NCBI RefSeq assembly: GCF_000189415.1
Contig: NC_015144.1
Location: forward strand, 811,501-875,500
Reading direction: 5' to 3'
Origin: Weeksella virosa DSM 16922
GTDB lineage: Bacteria > Bacteroidota > Bacteroidia > Flavobacteriales > Weeksellaceae
Length of the DNA stretch: 64,000 nt
Part shown: one piece after another, positions 29,509 through 39,841 of the stretch
Layout of the letters: each line of letters opens with the position of its first letter
How positions within the stretch are numbered: position 1 is the first letter of the stretch
Translations under genes and position numbers: made by a program
Notes under the pieces: generated by a model
The model's input: only the letters and a program-made list of their open reading frames with translations
Databases searched by the model: none
What the model was told of the DNA's origin: nothing

Positions 29509-29724
29509 AACTAACGAATATTTAATAATTGTTAAACTATTTAACATTTAAACTTTAAAACAAAATCATTTTTTATTGTCACAAGCAAGATCAAATACCT
29601 CCGAAAAAGATACTGTTTGAAAACTAATTTTGTCATCCTTCTGAAATAGAAGTATTAGGCAGAAAAGTAATTATTTTCTATTTTTACATGTTGAAAAATT
29701 AGCACGTGTAAAATTTAAGAAATT

Positions 29725-30090
29725 ATGGAAACTTCTTATAGTTATATTCCCATTTTGATTTTGTTTTTGGTGGCTGCCGGTTTTGTAGGTTTTACAATTG
29801 TTGCGACTCATTTGTTGGGACCATCAAGAAAAACAGACGAAAAATTAGAAAACTTCGAGTCGGGAATAGAAAAAGTTGGGAATGCACGACAACCTTTTGC
29901 TATTAAATATTTCTTGGTAGCAATCTTATTTGTGTTGTTCGATGTAGAAGTTATTTTCTTCTATCCGTATGCGGCCAATTTCAAGGCCCTAGGATGGGAA
30001 GGATTTGCAGCAGTAGTCACATTTATAGGTTTATTTCTAGTGATGTATATGTATGCCCGAAAAAAAGGTGCTTTCCGATGGGAGAAATAA
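29725..30090 (+). CDS. nuoA: NADH-quinone oxidoreductase subunit A
   Basis: The 121-residue membrane subunit has three helices and the family motifs YESGIEKxG-like (NFESGIEKVG) and FLVAILFVLFDVEVIFFYPYA, whose acidic residues line the quinone-site loop region. It is the first gene of a complete nuoA-N operon. The 216-base upstream gap contains a TAATTTTG candidate -7 box at 29625-29632 without a clear -33 partner, which would leave a leader of about 86 bases. Confidence 0.97.
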   Translation: METSYSYIPILILFLVAAGFVGFTIVATHLLGPSRKTDEKLENFESGIEKVGNARQPFAIKYFLVAILFVLFDVEVIFFYPYAANFKALGWEGFAAVVTFIGLFLVMYMYARKKGAFRWEK

Positions 30091-30135
30091 AATAGACAAG
30101 CAGCTTTAGCAATAACATTAAATATTCTATCAAAA

Positions 30136-30711
30136 ATGATTCATAATAAAAGACCCGTTACCCACAACACCAATGTAAAGGTAATCGATGAGCTACCAGA
30201 AGGTTATCAAGGTGAAGGGTTTATGGCAATGCAACTTTCTAAAGTAGTTGGTTTGGCTAGAAAAAATTCGATTTGGCCTCTTCCGTTCGCCACATCTTGT
30301 TGTGGGATAGAATTCATGGCAACCATGGGTTCTAAATATGATTTGGCTCGTTTTGGATCGGAGAGACTAGCCTTCACTCCACGCCAGTGTGATTTATTAA
30401 TGGTGATGGGGACAATCTCTAAAAAAATGGCCCCTGTCCTCAAGCAAGTCTATATCCAAATGGCAGAACCTCGCTGGGTAATCGCTGTAGGAGCCTGTGC
30501 TAGTTCTGGAGGAATTTTCGACACCTATTCTGTATTACAAGGAATCGACGAAGTTATACCGGTAGACGTATACGTCCCTGGATGCCCGCCAAGACCAGAG
30601 GGAATTATAGAAGGAGTAATGCGTATTCAAGAGCTAATAGAAACCGAAAGTGTTCGTAGAAGAAGTAGCGAGGAATACCAAGCATTGTTATCAAGTTACG
30701 GAATACAATAG
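30136..30711 (+). CDS. nuoB: NADH-quinone oxidoreductase subunit B
   Basis: NuoB holds the terminal 4Fe-4S cluster N2 that passes electrons to quinone. The 191-residue product has the ligands Cys55, Cys56, Cys121 (GACASSGG) and Cys150 (VPGCPPRPEG). It lies 45 bases after nuoA. Confidence 0.98.
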   Translation: MIHNKRPVTHNTNVKVIDELPEGYQGEGFMAMQLSKVVGLARKNSIWPLPFATSCCGIEFMATMGSKYDLARFGSERLAFTPRQCDLLMVMGTISKKMAPVLKQVYIQMAEPRWVIAVGACASSGGIFDTYSVLQGIDEVIPVDVYVPGCPPRPEGIIEGVMRIQELIETESVRRRSSEEYQALLSSYGIQ

Positions 30712-30721
30712 AAAACGAGTC

Positions 30722-31258
30722 ATGGAGAACACAAAGATACAGCAACTACTTACTCAGAAGTTCGAAGATAAAATATACGGATTCCAAGAACATTTTGGTG
30801 TTCTGAAAGTCTATGCTGATAAAAACATCAACCTCAAATTGATGCAATTTTTGTATGATCATGAAGAATTGGCTTTCCGATTTCTTACCGATCTTACAGC
30901 AGTTCACTACCCTAAGCATAAAGGAGGTGAAATAGAGGTTACCTACCTCATGCACAATATGTATACCAACCAATCTATCCGATTGAATTTTGCTATCGAC
31001 ATCAAACAACCCGATATATTTACGGCGACCAAACTATTCGAAGCAGCCAATTGGTTAGAGCGCGAATGTTATGATTTTTTTGGTGTTAACTTCATCGGAC
31101 ATCCAAATCTTATCCGTATCATGAATGTAGAAGAGATGGATTATTTCCCGTTACGCAAAGAATTTCCATTAGAAGATCAAACCAGAAAAGACAAAGATGA
31201 TGAAATGTTTGGTCGTGGAAATAATTTCAATTACGGTTCAATGAATATTAAAGGTTAA
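30722..31258 (+). CDS. nuoC: NADH-quinone oxidoreductase subunit C
   Basis: The 178-residue product is the 30-kDa peripheral-arm subunit, with the signature ANWLERECYDFFGVNFIGHPNL split here at its core ERECYDFFGV, followed by PLRKEFPLE. The frame is open further upstream, but the ATG at 30722, 10 bases after the nuoB stop, gives the normal length. nuoC and nuoD are separate genes here. Confidence 0.96.
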   Translation: MENTKIQQLLTQKFEDKIYGFQEHFGVLKVYADKNINLKLMQFLYDHEELAFRFLTDLTAVHYPKHKGGEIEVTYLMHNMYTNQSIRLNFAIDIKQPDIFTATKLFEAANWLERECYDFFGVNFIGHPNLIRIMNVEEMDYFPLRKEFPLEDQTRKDKDDEMFGRGNNFNYGSMNIKG

Positions 31259-31261
31259 GTT

Positions 31262-32503
31262 ATGGGAAAAACAAAAACTAAAAAACATCAAAACATCAAC
31301 TTGCCAGAAGGATCGCTCGAGAAAAAAACCGTTACGCTGAATTTGGGTCCAACACACCCTGCAACCCATGGTGTTTTCCAGAATATTCTAGAGATGGATG
31401 GTGAAATTGTAAAATCTGCAATACCTACTGTAGGCTATATTCACCGTGCTTTCGAAAAAATTGCAGAACGACGTCCGTTGTATCAAATTACCCCTCTCAC
31501 AGACCGTTTGAACTATTGTTCTGCTCCACTCAACAACTTAGGATGGCATATGACGGTTGAGAAATTTATGGGAATTGAAGTACCAAAAAGAACGTCTTAC
31601 TTGCGTATTATAATCATGGAGCTAGCCAGAATTGCAGACCATATCGTTTGTAACTCGATTATGGGAGTTGATACAGGAGCATTTACCGGCTTCTTGTACA
31701 TGTTGCGTTACCGTGAGTTAATATACGAAATTTATGAAGAGATTTGCGGATCACGACTCACAACTAACATTGGTAGGATAGGAGGATTCGAACGAGATTT
31801 CACACCGGATGCCTGGTCGAAAATCCACCGATTTGTAAAAGAATTTCCAGATGTATTAACGGAGTTCGAAAATCTTTTTGTTCGCAACCGTATTTTTATG
31901 GACCGCACGCAAGGAATTGGTGGAATCTCGGCAGAACGTGCCCTCAGTTATGGTTTTACAGGTCCTAATCTACGTGCGGCTGGGGTAGATTATGACATAC
32001 GTGTAGCAAAACCTTATTCACGATACGAAGAATTTACCTTTGATATTCCTGTAGGAACTACCGGAGACTGTTATGATCGTTTCCAAGTGAGAACACAAGA
32101 AATGTGGCAAAGTTTAAGTATCATTCGACAAGCACTCGAAAAAATCGATGCCCTCGAGGGCGAAGAAGCGACCCTTTACCATGCCGACGCTCCTGACTTC
32201 TATTTGCCATTAAAAAAAGACGTCTATACTAAAATGGAGGCGCTCATTTATCACTTTAAAATTATCATGGGAGAATTAGAAATACCCGAAGGGGAAATCT
32301 ACAACTCGATAGAAGGAGCAAACGGAGAATTGGGTTATTACCTAATTTCTGATGGTGGACGCTCACCCTACCGTTTACATTTCCGCAGACCATGTTTCAT
32401 ATACTATCAAGCATATCCAGAACTTATTGTCGGATCAATGTTATCAGATGCAATTATCACAATGAGTAGTCTGAATTTGATAGCTGGAGAATTAGATGCT
32501 TAA
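31262..32503 (+). CDS. nuoD: NADH-quinone oxidoreductase subunit D
   Basis: This 49-kDa-type subunit forms the quinone-binding cavity with NuoB. The 413-residue product shows LGPTHPATHGVF near residue 28, then GFERDFTPD, RAAGVDYDIR and the C-terminal SPYRLHFRRPCF and GELDA tail typical of NuoD. The spacing to nuoC is 3 bases. Confidence 0.98.
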   Translation: MGKTKTKKHQNINLPEGSLEKKTVTLNLGPTHPATHGVFQNILEMDGEIVKSAIPTVGYIHRAFEKIAERRPLYQITPLTDRLNYCSAPLNNLGWHMTVEKFMGIEVPKRTSYLRIIIMELARIADHIVCNSIMGVDTGAFTGFLYMLRYRELIYEIYEEICGSRLTTNIGRIGGFERDFTPDAWSKIHRFVKEFPDVLTEFENLFVRNRIFMDRTQGIGGISAERALSYGFTGPNLRAAGVDYDIRVAKPYSRYEEFTFDIPVGTTGDCYDRFQVRTQEMWQSLSIIRQALEKIDALEGEEATLYHADAPDFYLPLKKDVYTKMEALIYHFKIIMGELEIPEGEIYNSIEGANGELGYYLISDGGRSPYRLHFRRPCFIYYQAYPELIVGSMLSDAIITMSSLNLIAGELDA

Positions 32504-32525
32504 CATTTAAGTTTAAAAAAAAGAA

Positions 32526-33017
32526 ATGGAAATTCAATTTTCAGAAGCAACCCAACAAAGAATAAATCAAATTGTTGCACGATATCCAGAGGGTAAGCAA
32601 AAAAGTGCATTAATTCCTGTGTTGCACATTGCACAAGAAGAGTTTGGTGGATGGTTAGACGTTCCGCATCTAGACTATGTTGCCAAAGTTTTAGACCTTT
32701 TACCAGTAGAAGTTTATGAAGTTGCATCGTTTTATACGATGTTTCAACTCAACCCAGTTGGTAAGTATGTTTTACAAGTTTGTCAGACAGGACCATGTAT
32801 GATAAAAGGCGCTGATCACATCATCCAACATATCAAAAACAAACTCAATATCGACATCGGAGGAACAACCGAAGACGGACTTTTTACCCTACAAACTGTG
32901 GAGTGTTTAGGAGCCTGTGGATACGCACCCATGATGCAACTCGGGAAAACTTATCGCGAATTTCTTACCACAGAAAAAGTAGATGAATTAATAGAAGAAC
33001 TGAAAAAACTAGCCTAA
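32526..33017 (+). CDS. nuoE: NADH-quinone oxidoreductase subunit E
   Basis: This is a thioredoxin-like 2Fe-2S (N1a) subunit of the NADH-oxidising module. The 163-residue product has ligands Cys86, Cys91, Cys127 and Cys131 in CQTGPC and CLGAC. Its TAA overlaps the nuoF ATG by one base (TAATG), so translation of nuoF is probably coupled. Confidence 0.97.
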   Translation: MEIQFSEATQQRINQIVARYPEGKQKSALIPVLHIAQEEFGGWLDVPHLDYVAKVLDLLPVEVYEVASFYTMFQLNPVGKYVLQVCQTGPCMIKGADHIIQHIKNKLNIDIGGTTEDGLFTLQTVECLGACGYAPMMQLGKTYREFLTTEKVDELIEELKKLA

Positions 33018-34378
33018 TGGGACAAAAACTATTGTTAAAAAATATTGATGTTCCTGGGATAAGACACTACCAAGTCTACCGCGAAAACGGAGGATACTCT
33101 AATGCCGAAAAAGCTTTCAAAATGAAAGAAGAAGAAATCCTCGAAGAAGTAAAAACGTCTGGTTTACGCGGCCGTGGTGGGGCAGGTTTCCCGACCGGAA
33201 TGAAATGGAGTTTCTTAGCAAAACCAGAAGGAGTTCCACGTCACTTAGTAGTTAATGCAGACGAGTCGGAACCAGGAACTTTCAAGGATCGTTACCTAAT
33301 GGAGTATATACCTCACCTTTTGATTGAAGGTATTTTGATCTCTTCTTTTTGTTTAGGATCGAACACTTCTTTTATCTATATCCGCGGTGAATATGCGTGG
33401 ATTGCAGAAATTCTAGAACAAGCCATTGACGAAGCAAAAGCAGCCGGATGGTTAGGGAAAAATATTCAGGGAACTGGATTCGACCTCGAAGTTTACGTAC
33501 AGCGTGGAGCTGGAGCTTATATCTGTGGCGAAGAAACCGCCTTGCTAGAATCATTAGAAGGTAAACGTGGAAACCCTCGTATAAAACCCCCTTTCCCAGC
33601 AGTAAAAGGTCTTTGGGGCAGACCAACAGTAGTAAACAATGTGGAAACAATCGCAAGTGTAGTTCCGATTATTGAAATCGGAGGCGATGCTTACTCGAAA
33701 ATTGGTGTAGGACGTTCTACTGGAACAAAGTTGATCTCTGCTTGCGGTAATATAAATAAACCTGGCGTGTATGAAATAGACATGACCATCACAGTAGAAG
33801 AATTTATTTATTCTGATGAGTATTGCGGTGGAATAGCCAACGGAAAACGCCTAAAAGCCTGTATACCTGGCGGAAGTTCTGTGCCAATTCTACCTGCTAA
33901 TTTACTATTAAGAACTACCAACGGACAACCGCGATATATGAATTACGAAAGTCTAGCCGAAGGCGGTTTTCAGTCGGGTACCATGATGGGGTCTGGTGGT
34001 TTTATCGTATTAGATGAAGACCAAGACATTGTCTACCACACCTACACCCTAGCCCGATTCTATCGTCATGAGTCGTGCGGACAATGCTCGCCATGCAGAG
34101 AAGGAACTGGCTGGATGGAAAAACTTCTGAAACGTATCGATGAAGGAAAAGGAAAAATAAGTGATATAGAATTGCTTTGGGATATACAGCGAAAAATAGA
34201 AGGTAATACCATTTGCCCATTAGGAGATGCAGCTGCTTGGCCTGTTGCCTCAGCAATTCGGCATTTCCGTGATGAATTCGAGTGGCATATCAATCATCCA
34301 GAAGAATGCTTAACTCGCAATTATGGCTTAGCACATTATGCTGATCCAATCGAACCAAAAGTAGAAACTGCAAACTAG
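33017..34378 (+). CDS. nuoF: NADH-quinone oxidoreductase subunit F
   Basis: NuoF binds NADH and FMN and the 4Fe-4S cluster N3. The 453-residue product has the NADH motif [16 protein letters not shown], the FMN region [15 protein letters not shown], and cluster ligands in [12 protein letters not shown] (about 353-359) plus a later Cys in NTICPLGD. It starts inside the nuoE stop. Confidence 0.98.
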   Translation: MGQKLLLKNIDVPGIRHYQVYRENGGYSNAEKAFKMKEEEILEEVKTSGLRGRGGAGFPTGMKWSFLAKPEGVPRHLVVNADESEPGTFKDRYLMEYIPHLLIEGILISSFCLGSNTSFIYIRGEYAWIAEILEQAIDEAKAAGWLGKNIQGTGFDLEVYVQRGAGAYICGEETALLESLEGKRGNPRIKPPFPAVKGLWGRPTVVNNVETIASVVPIIEIGGDAYSKIGVGRSTGTKLISACGNINKPGVYEIDMTITVEEFIYSDEYCGGIANGKRLKACIPGGSSVPILPANLLLRTTNGQPRYMNYESLAEGGFQSGTMMGSGGFIVLDEDQDIVYHTYTLARFYRHESCGQCSPCREGTGWMEKLLKRIDEGKGKISDIELLWDIQRKIEGNTICPLGDAAAWPVASAIRHFRDEFEWHINHPEECLTRNYGLAHYADPIEPKVETAN

Positions 34379-34384
34379 ATTTAT

Positions 34385-35473
34385 ATGGCAGAAGAAAATA
34401 AACAACAATTGCTTACCGTTACAATTGATGGACATACCACCCAAGTACCAGCAGGAACAACAATTCTACAAGCCGCTCGTAGCATAGGAAAAGAAGTTGC
34501 ACCACCTGCTATGTGCTATTATGGCAAACTAGAAAATACCGGTGGAAATTGTAGAACGTGCATGGTCGAAGTTACCAAAGGAAGTGATGCTGACCCACGA
34601 CCAATGCCCAAATTAGTTGCCTCTTGTAGAACAACAGTTATGGACGGGATGGTAGTAGGAAATAAAACTTCTGAGCGAGCAGTAGAAGCTCGAAAAGGAG
34701 TGGTAGAATTTCTATTGATCAATCATCCACTCGATTGCCCAGTTTGTGATCAGGCAGGGGAATGTAAATTACAAGATTTAGGTTACGAACACGGAGAAGA
34801 AGCAACGCGCTACGATTTCGAACGTAGAACTTTTGCTCCAGAAGATTTAGGACCTAATATACAATTGCATATGAATCGCTGCATTCTATGTTACCGTTGT
34901 GTGAAAACCGCAGACCAAATCACAGGTTGTCGCGAACATGGCGTGATGTTCAGAGGTGATCATGCCGAAATCTCTACCTACCTCAATAAAACACTCGACA
35001 ATGAATTTATTGGTAATATAATCGATGTATGTCCGGTTGGTGCTCTAACCGATAAAACTTTCCGATTTAAAAATCGCGTTTGGTTTTTGAATCCAGTGGA
35101 TGCTCATCGCGATTGCCCTACCTGTTCGGGTAAAGCACAAATCTGGTTCCGTGGAGAAGAAGTTTTCCGTGTTACTGCACGTAAAAATGAATGGAACGAA
35201 GTAGAAGATTGGATTTGTAACACTTGTAGGTTCGAGAAAAAAGATATCAATGATTGGACGCTCGAAAAACCCTCAGATATTGCCAAAGACTCGGTGATAA
35301 GAGCAAATCATTATACCATAAACAAAGTAAAACCAAAAGAAACTTTACCAAAAGTTATTCATAGAGACCCTAAAGTTTTATTAGATATCCATACCGTGAG
35401 TGAGGTAAACGAGCCCAATCGTAACCTATCGAAAATTCATGGTCCTGCAACTAGTAAAGATTTTAAAAATTAA
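34385..35473 (+). CDS. nuoG: NADH-quinone oxidoreductase subunit G, short form
   Basis: The 362-residue product carries the iron-sulfur part only. Visible ligands are the 2Fe-2S set Cys44, 56, 59, 81; the His114/Cys118/121/127 set (N5); and Cys166/169/172/216 (N4). Two further CxxC pairs follow at 244/247 and 278/281. The large molybdopterin-oxidoreductase-like C-terminal domain of the E. coli and Thermus proteins (about 780-910 residues) is missing, and the gene ends cleanly. Related short forms occur in Flavobacteria to my recollection, so this is probably not a truncation. Confidence 0.93.
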   Translation: MAEENKQQLLTVTIDGHTTQVPAGTTILQAARSIGKEVAPPAMCYYGKLENTGGNCRTCMVEVTKGSDADPRPMPKLVASCRTTVMDGMVVGNKTSERAVEARKGVVEFLLINHPLDCPVCDQAGECKLQDLGYEHGEEATRYDFERRTFAPEDLGPNIQLHMNRCILCYRCVKTADQITGCREHGVMFRGDHAEISTYLNKTLDNEFIGNIIDVCPVGALTDKTFRFKNRVWFLNPVDAHRDCPTCSGKAQIWFRGEEVFRVTARKNEWNEVEDWICNTCRFEKKDINDWTLEKPSDIAKDSVIRANHYTINKVKPKETLPKVIHRDPKVLLDIHTVSEVNEPNRNLSKIHGPATSKDFKN

Positions 35474-35496
35474 TAACGACGTTATAACTATACACA

Positions 35497-36546
35497 ATGA
35501 CGGAAGAATTTATTGCAGATGCACTCGAAAAATTAGCTTTGGTAGGAATACTAATTGCTTTGGCTTTGGCCGTTGCTGCATACTCTACTTGGGCAGAACG
35601 TAAAGTTGCTGCATTTTTACAAGATCGTTTGGGCCCGAACAGAGCTGGGATATTTGGTTTATTACAACCATTAGCAGACGGTCTAAAACTCTTTTCGAAA
35701 GAAGAAATTGTCCCAAAAGATGCCAACAAATTCCTATTTATAATGGGGCCAGCAATGGCAATGTTAGTAGCTTGTATGACTGGTGCCGTTATCCCTTGGA
35801 GTAGTAGTTTCACTTGGGGAGATCGCACTATTGTCCCACAAATTGCCGATATCAACATTGGTTTTTTATACATTTTAGGAGTGTTGAGTTTAGGCGTTTA
35901 CGGTATGATGATTGGCGCTTGGGCATCGAACAACAAATACTCCTTAATGGGAGGATTACGTGCAGCATCACAAATTATCTCGTATGAGTTACCAATGGGA
36001 CTAGCACTGATTACTGTTTTGATGATTACAGGATCGCTAAAACTAAACGAAATCGTTGCTTACCAACAAGATAACTATTGGTTAGTATTTTTACAACCAT
36101 TAGGTTTTATGATATTTTTGATATGCTCTTTTGCAGAAACGAACCGTACACCATTCGATTTACCTGAGGCAGAAAACGAGTTAATCGGTGGATACCACTC
36201 AGAATACTCATCAATGAAAATGGGTTTCTTTTTGTTCGCAGAATATGTCAACATGTTTATTAGTTCGGCTATTTTAGCCACCTTATTTTTTGGTGGATAC
36301 GACATTCCATTTATAAATGATGCAAAACTAAAAGAAAGTATTGGAGAGAATTGGTTATCGGCAATCCATTTTGCAGTATTGTTTACCAAAACTTGCTTCT
36401 TTATTTTCTTTTATATGTGGGTACGATGGACAATTCCACGTTTTCGTTATGATCAATTGATGAATCTCGGCTGGAAAACTTTAGTACCACTTGCGATTTT
36501 TAATATGTTAATTACGGGATTGTTTATCTTACTTTTTAATAATTAA
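35497..36546 (+). CDS. nuoH: NADH-quinone oxidoreductase subunit H
   Basis: The 349-residue membrane subunit links the quinone cavity to the proton channels. Family motifs seen are AERKVAAFLQDRLGPNRAG, PLADGLKLFSKEE and AETNRTPFDLPEAENELIGG, with about eight helices. Confidence 0.98.
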   Translation: MTEEFIADALEKLALVGILIALALAVAAYSTWAERKVAAFLQDRLGPNRAGIFGLLQPLADGLKLFSKEEIVPKDANKFLFIMGPAMAMLVACMTGAVIPWSSSFTWGDRTIVPQIADINIGFLYILGVLSLGVYGMMIGAWASNNKYSLMGGLRAASQIISYELPMGLALITVLMITGSLKLNEIVAYQQDNYWLVFLQPLGFMIFLICSFAETNRTPFDLPEAENELIGGYHSEYSSMKMGFFLFAEYVNMFISSAILATLFFGGYDIPFINDAKLKESIGENWLSAIHFAVLFTKTCFFIFFYMWVRWTIPRFRYDQLMNLGWKTLVPLAIFNMLITGLFILLFNN

Positions 36547-36564
36547 TCCTCTTAGAAAAAAATT

Positions 36565-37065
36565 ATGAAAGCACTTACCAATAGAGCAAAAGCAGTAGAT
36601 AGACGCCCTATGAATTTTTGGGAAAAAATCTATTTGGTTGCGATTTTCAAAGGTTTAATGATTACCATCAAACACTTCTTTATGAAGAAACAAACCATTA
36701 ATTACCCTGAAGAAAAAAGACCTTTTAGTCCGGTATTTAGGGGTTTGCATATCTTAAACCGTGATGAAGAAGGAAGAGAAAACTGTACTGCATGTGGACT
36801 TTGCGCCTTGGCCTGTCCGGCGGAAGCAATTACAATGGAAGCCGCAGAACGATTGCCAGGAGAAGAACACTTATATCGAGAAGAAAAATATGCAGCAAAA
36901 TACGAAATCAATATGTTGCGTTGTATTTTTTGTGGTTTCTGCGAAGAAGCCTGTCCTAAAGATGCGGTTTATCTCTCGCAAACAGTTCCACCACCAAGTT
37001 TTGACAGAAAAAACTTTGTATACGGCAAACAAGATTTATTAATTCCGCATCCGAAAAATAAATAA
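36565..37065 (+). CDS. nuoI: NADH-quinone oxidoreductase subunit I
   Basis: The 166-residue ferredoxin-like subunit carries clusters N6a and N6b. Ligands are Cys74/77/80/84 (CTACGLCALAC) and Cys120/123/126/130 (CIFCGFCEEAC), both followed by Pro. It lies 18 bases after nuoH. Confidence 0.98.
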   Translation: MKALTNRAKAVDRRPMNFWEKIYLVAIFKGLMITIKHFFMKKQTINYPEEKRPFSPVFRGLHILNRDEEGRENCTACGLCALACPAEAITMEAAERLPGEEHLYREEKYAAKYEINMLRCIFCGFCEEACPKDAVYLSQTVPPPSFDRKNFVYGKQDLLIPHPKNK

Positions 37066-37067
37066 CT

Positions 37068-37583
37068 ATGACTATAGAAGAAATTTTATTTTATGTTTTG
37101 GCTGGATTAACAGTACTTAGTGCTTTATTAATGGTTTTTAGCCGTAATCCGATTCATTCTATTTTATATCTTATTATCACCTTTTTCTGTATTAGTGGAC
37201 ACTATATACTACTCAATGCGCAGTTTTTGGCAGTAGTAAACATCATTGTGTATGCAGGTGCAATAATGGTTTTGTTCCTTTTTGTGGTTATGTTGATGAA
37301 CCTCAATTCGGAGAAAAAATCCTTTGGTACACCGATAAAAATAACTGTTGCAAGTCTGGTTTCTCTCTTGTTTATAATCCTTACGGTTGGTATTATTACC
37401 GAGAACGGTACACCACAAACCCAGGTAGAAATGGCCAAAGGAGAAATTGGACTTATAGAAAACCTTGGAAGTGTTTTGTATTCTGAATATGTATTACCCT
37501 TCGAGTTGAGTTCTATTCTCTTTATCTCGGCCATGATTGGTGCGGTAATCTTATCCAAAAAAGACAAAGAATTACTAGATTAA
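37068..37583 (+). CDS. nuoJ: NADH-quinone oxidoreductase subunit J
   Basis: The 171-residue membrane subunit has five helices, with the conserved third helix VVNIIVYAGAIMVLFLFVVM that contains the pi-bulge region. The spacing to nuoI is 2 bases. Confidence 0.97.
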   Translation: MTIEEILFYVLAGLTVLSALLMVFSRNPIHSILYLIITFFCISGHYILLNAQFLAVVNIIVYAGAIMVLFLFVVMLMNLNSEKKSFGTPIKITVASLVSLLFIILTVGIITENGTPQTQVEMAKGEIGLIENLGSVLYSEYVLPFELSSILFISAMIGAVILSKKDKELLD

Positions 37584-37605
37584 TATAGCCTAGAAAAATT
37601 ATCTC

Positions 37606-37932
37606 ATGTTACCGATTAGTTATTATATTATTTTCGCATTAATCTTATTCACCATCGGGGTTTTTGGCGTTTCGATTCGCCGCAATGCCATCGTTGTTTT
37701 TATGTGTATAGAATTAATGTTGAACTCTGTGAATTTACTCTTGGTGGCTTTCTCTAAAATGCACCACCAACTTAATCCAGCCTCAGCAGCTGGTACAGAT
37801 GCTCAGTTGCTAGTTTTTTTCATTATGGTCGTGGCCGCAGCAGAAGTCTCAGTTGGTCTATCGGTCATTATCCTTTTGTTTAGAAAAGTTTATAATGTGG
37901 ATATCAATTTGTTAAACCGTTTAAAGAATTAA
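37606..37932 (+). CDS. nuoK: NADH-quinone oxidoreductase subunit K
   Basis: The 108-residue, three-helix membrane subunit has the two membrane glutamates used in proton transfer in [15 protein letters not shown] and [13 protein letters not shown]. It lies 22 bases after nuoJ and 4 before nuoL. Confidence 0.98.
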   Translation: MLPISYYIIFALILFTIGVFGVSIRRNAIVVFMCIELMLNSVNLLLVAFSKMHHQLNPASAAGTDAQLLVFFIMVVAAAEVSVGLSVIILLFRKVYNVDINLLNRLKN

Positions 37933-37936
37933 GAAT

Positions 37937-39835
37937 ATGGCACAGTATATTTGGTTAATCCCGCTTCTTCCGCTTATCGGATTCTTTATCAACGGTTTAG
38001 GACGTAATCATTTACCAAAAAATCTTATTGCTTCGATCGGATCATTTAGTGTTTTAGGAAGTTTTATTATTTCATTAATTGTTTTCTTTACGATCCCCAC
38101 GGGAGAAAATGCTCAACCCATTGTTTTTAAAGCATTTGATTTAATAAATATCCCAACGTTTCATGTACCGTTTGCATTCCAGATCGATGCATTAACCAGT
38201 TTATTTTTACTCATTATTACTGGTATCGGGTTTCTAATACACGTCTATAGTGCGGCGTATATGGTGACCGATAAAGGATATGGTAAATATTTCGCTTATC
38301 TCAACCTCTTTATTTTCTTCATGCTTTTATTAGTTATGGGAAATAATTTAGTTGTGATGTTTATCGGATGGGAAGGTGTTGGTCTATGCTCGTTTTTACT
38401 AATAGGCTTTTGGTTTACCAACCCGAGCTATGTAGCCGCAGCTAAAAAAGCATTCATCATGAATAGAATTGGTGATGTTGGCTTTTTATTAGCAATGTTC
38501 TGGATTTATAAAGAATTCAACACTTTCGAATATCAAGGAATAGCACATGCGGTAAGCAGTTTCGTAACCGCTACAGATGCCTATACGGTACAAATAGTTT
38601 TGGTAGGAATCACCTTGTTACTTTTCTTGGCAGCTACAGGTAAATCGGCACAATTACCTCTATTTACTTGGCTACCGGATGCGATGGCTGGTCCTACGCC
38701 TGTTTCTGCACTTATCCATGCAGCTACAATGGTGACGGCTGGGATCTTTATGATTACTCGCCTCAACTTCTTATTCGATCTGGCACCCATCACCATGACG
38801 GTTATTCAATGGGTAGGAATTATTACTGCTCTAATAACTGCCTCGATTGCAATGAAACAAAACGATATTAAAAAAGTATTAGCTTATTCTACCGTATCTC
38901 AATTAGGACTTATGTTCGCTGCAATAGGTTCGGGTGCCTATATCGCAGCTGTTTTCCACGTATTGACACACGCATTCTTCAAAGCTTTATTGTTCTTGGG
39001 TGCTGGTTCAGTTATTCACGGTATGAACAACGAGCAAGATATGAGCAAAATGGGTGGACTGAAAAACTACATGCCAATTACCAATACAACAATGCTTATC
39101 GGTTGCTTAGCCATATCGGGGATACCAGGTTTATCGGGTTTCTTCTCGAAAGATGAAATGCTTGTGGCTATGTTTGCTTCTAATAAGCTAGTTTATGCTC
39201 TAGGCTTCACTGTTTCTGTGATGACTGCTTTTTATATGTTCCGAATGTATGCATTAACATTCTTGGGTAATTTACGCTCAGAAGATATACATCCACACGA
39301 AAGCCCAATACCGATGACTTTACCATTGATAATATTATCAGTTCTTTCTATTATTGGTGGATACATCGGTATTCCTGCTATTTTTGTAGAAAATGCTCAT
39401 ACACTCAATACGTTTTTGGCGGGTGTAGTTCATCCTACCGAAATACACTTAACACACACAACCGAATATATTATGATGGGTGCTCTTTTTGTTGCAGTGT
39501 TGATTGCAATTTATTTTGCTCAGAAAATGTATACTAATCGACCAGAAACAGAATTTACAGGTATCGGAAAATCGATGGCTGATAAATGGTATTTCGATCA
39601 ACTATATCAAATGGCAATTGTAACTCCTCTAATCCAATTAGGAGATATTCTATATACCTATATGGAAAAAGCTGGATTGCAAAAATTTATTTCGGGTATC
39701 GGAATTTTGAGTAATAAACAAGCATCGTATATACGCACTTTGCAAAACGGAAACGTAGGTTTCTATATCGTTTGTATGGTGATTGGGTTTATTGCATCTA
39801 TCGGAATCTTTTTTATTGGCACTTTATTAAAATAA
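37937..39835 (+). CDS. nuoL: NADH-quinone oxidoreductase subunit L
   Basis: This is the distal antiporter-like proton-pumping subunit. The 632-residue product has GWEGVGLCSFLLIGFW, the lysine helix region ATGKSAQLPLFTWLPDAMAG followed by PTPVSALIHAATMVTAG, and the long lateral helix towards the C-terminus. Confidence 0.98.
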   Translation: MAQYIWLIPLLPLIGFFINGLGRNHLPKNLIASIGSFSVLGSFIISLIVFFTIPTGENAQPIVFKAFDLINIPTFHVPFAFQIDALTSLFLLIITGIGFLIHVYSAAYMVTDKGYGKYFAYLNLFIFFMLLLVMGNNLVVMFIGWEGVGLCSFLLIGFWFTNPSYVAAAKKAFIMNRIGDVGFLLAMFWIYKEFNTFEYQGIAHAVSSFVTATDAYTVQIVLVGITLLLFLAATGKSAQLPLFTWLPDAMAGPTPVSALIHAATMVTAGIFMITRLNFLFDLAPITMTVIQWVGIITALITASIAMKQNDIKKVLAYSTVSQLGLMFAAIGSGAYIAAVFHVLTHAFFKALLFLGAGSVIHGMNNEQDMSKMGGLKNYMPITNTTMLIGCLAISGIPGLSGFFSKDEMLVAMFASNKLVYALGFTVSVMTAFYMFRMYALTFLGNLRSEDIHPHESPIPMTLPLIILSVLSIIGGYIGIPAIFVENAHTLNTFLAGVVHPTEIHLTHTTEYIMMGALFVAVLIAIYFAQKMYTNRPETEFTGIGKSMADKWYFDQLYQMAIVTPLIQLGDILYTYMEKAGLQKFISGIGILSNKQASYIRTLQNGNVGFYIVCMVIGFIASIGIFFIGTLLK

Positions 39836-39841
39836 CGAAAA

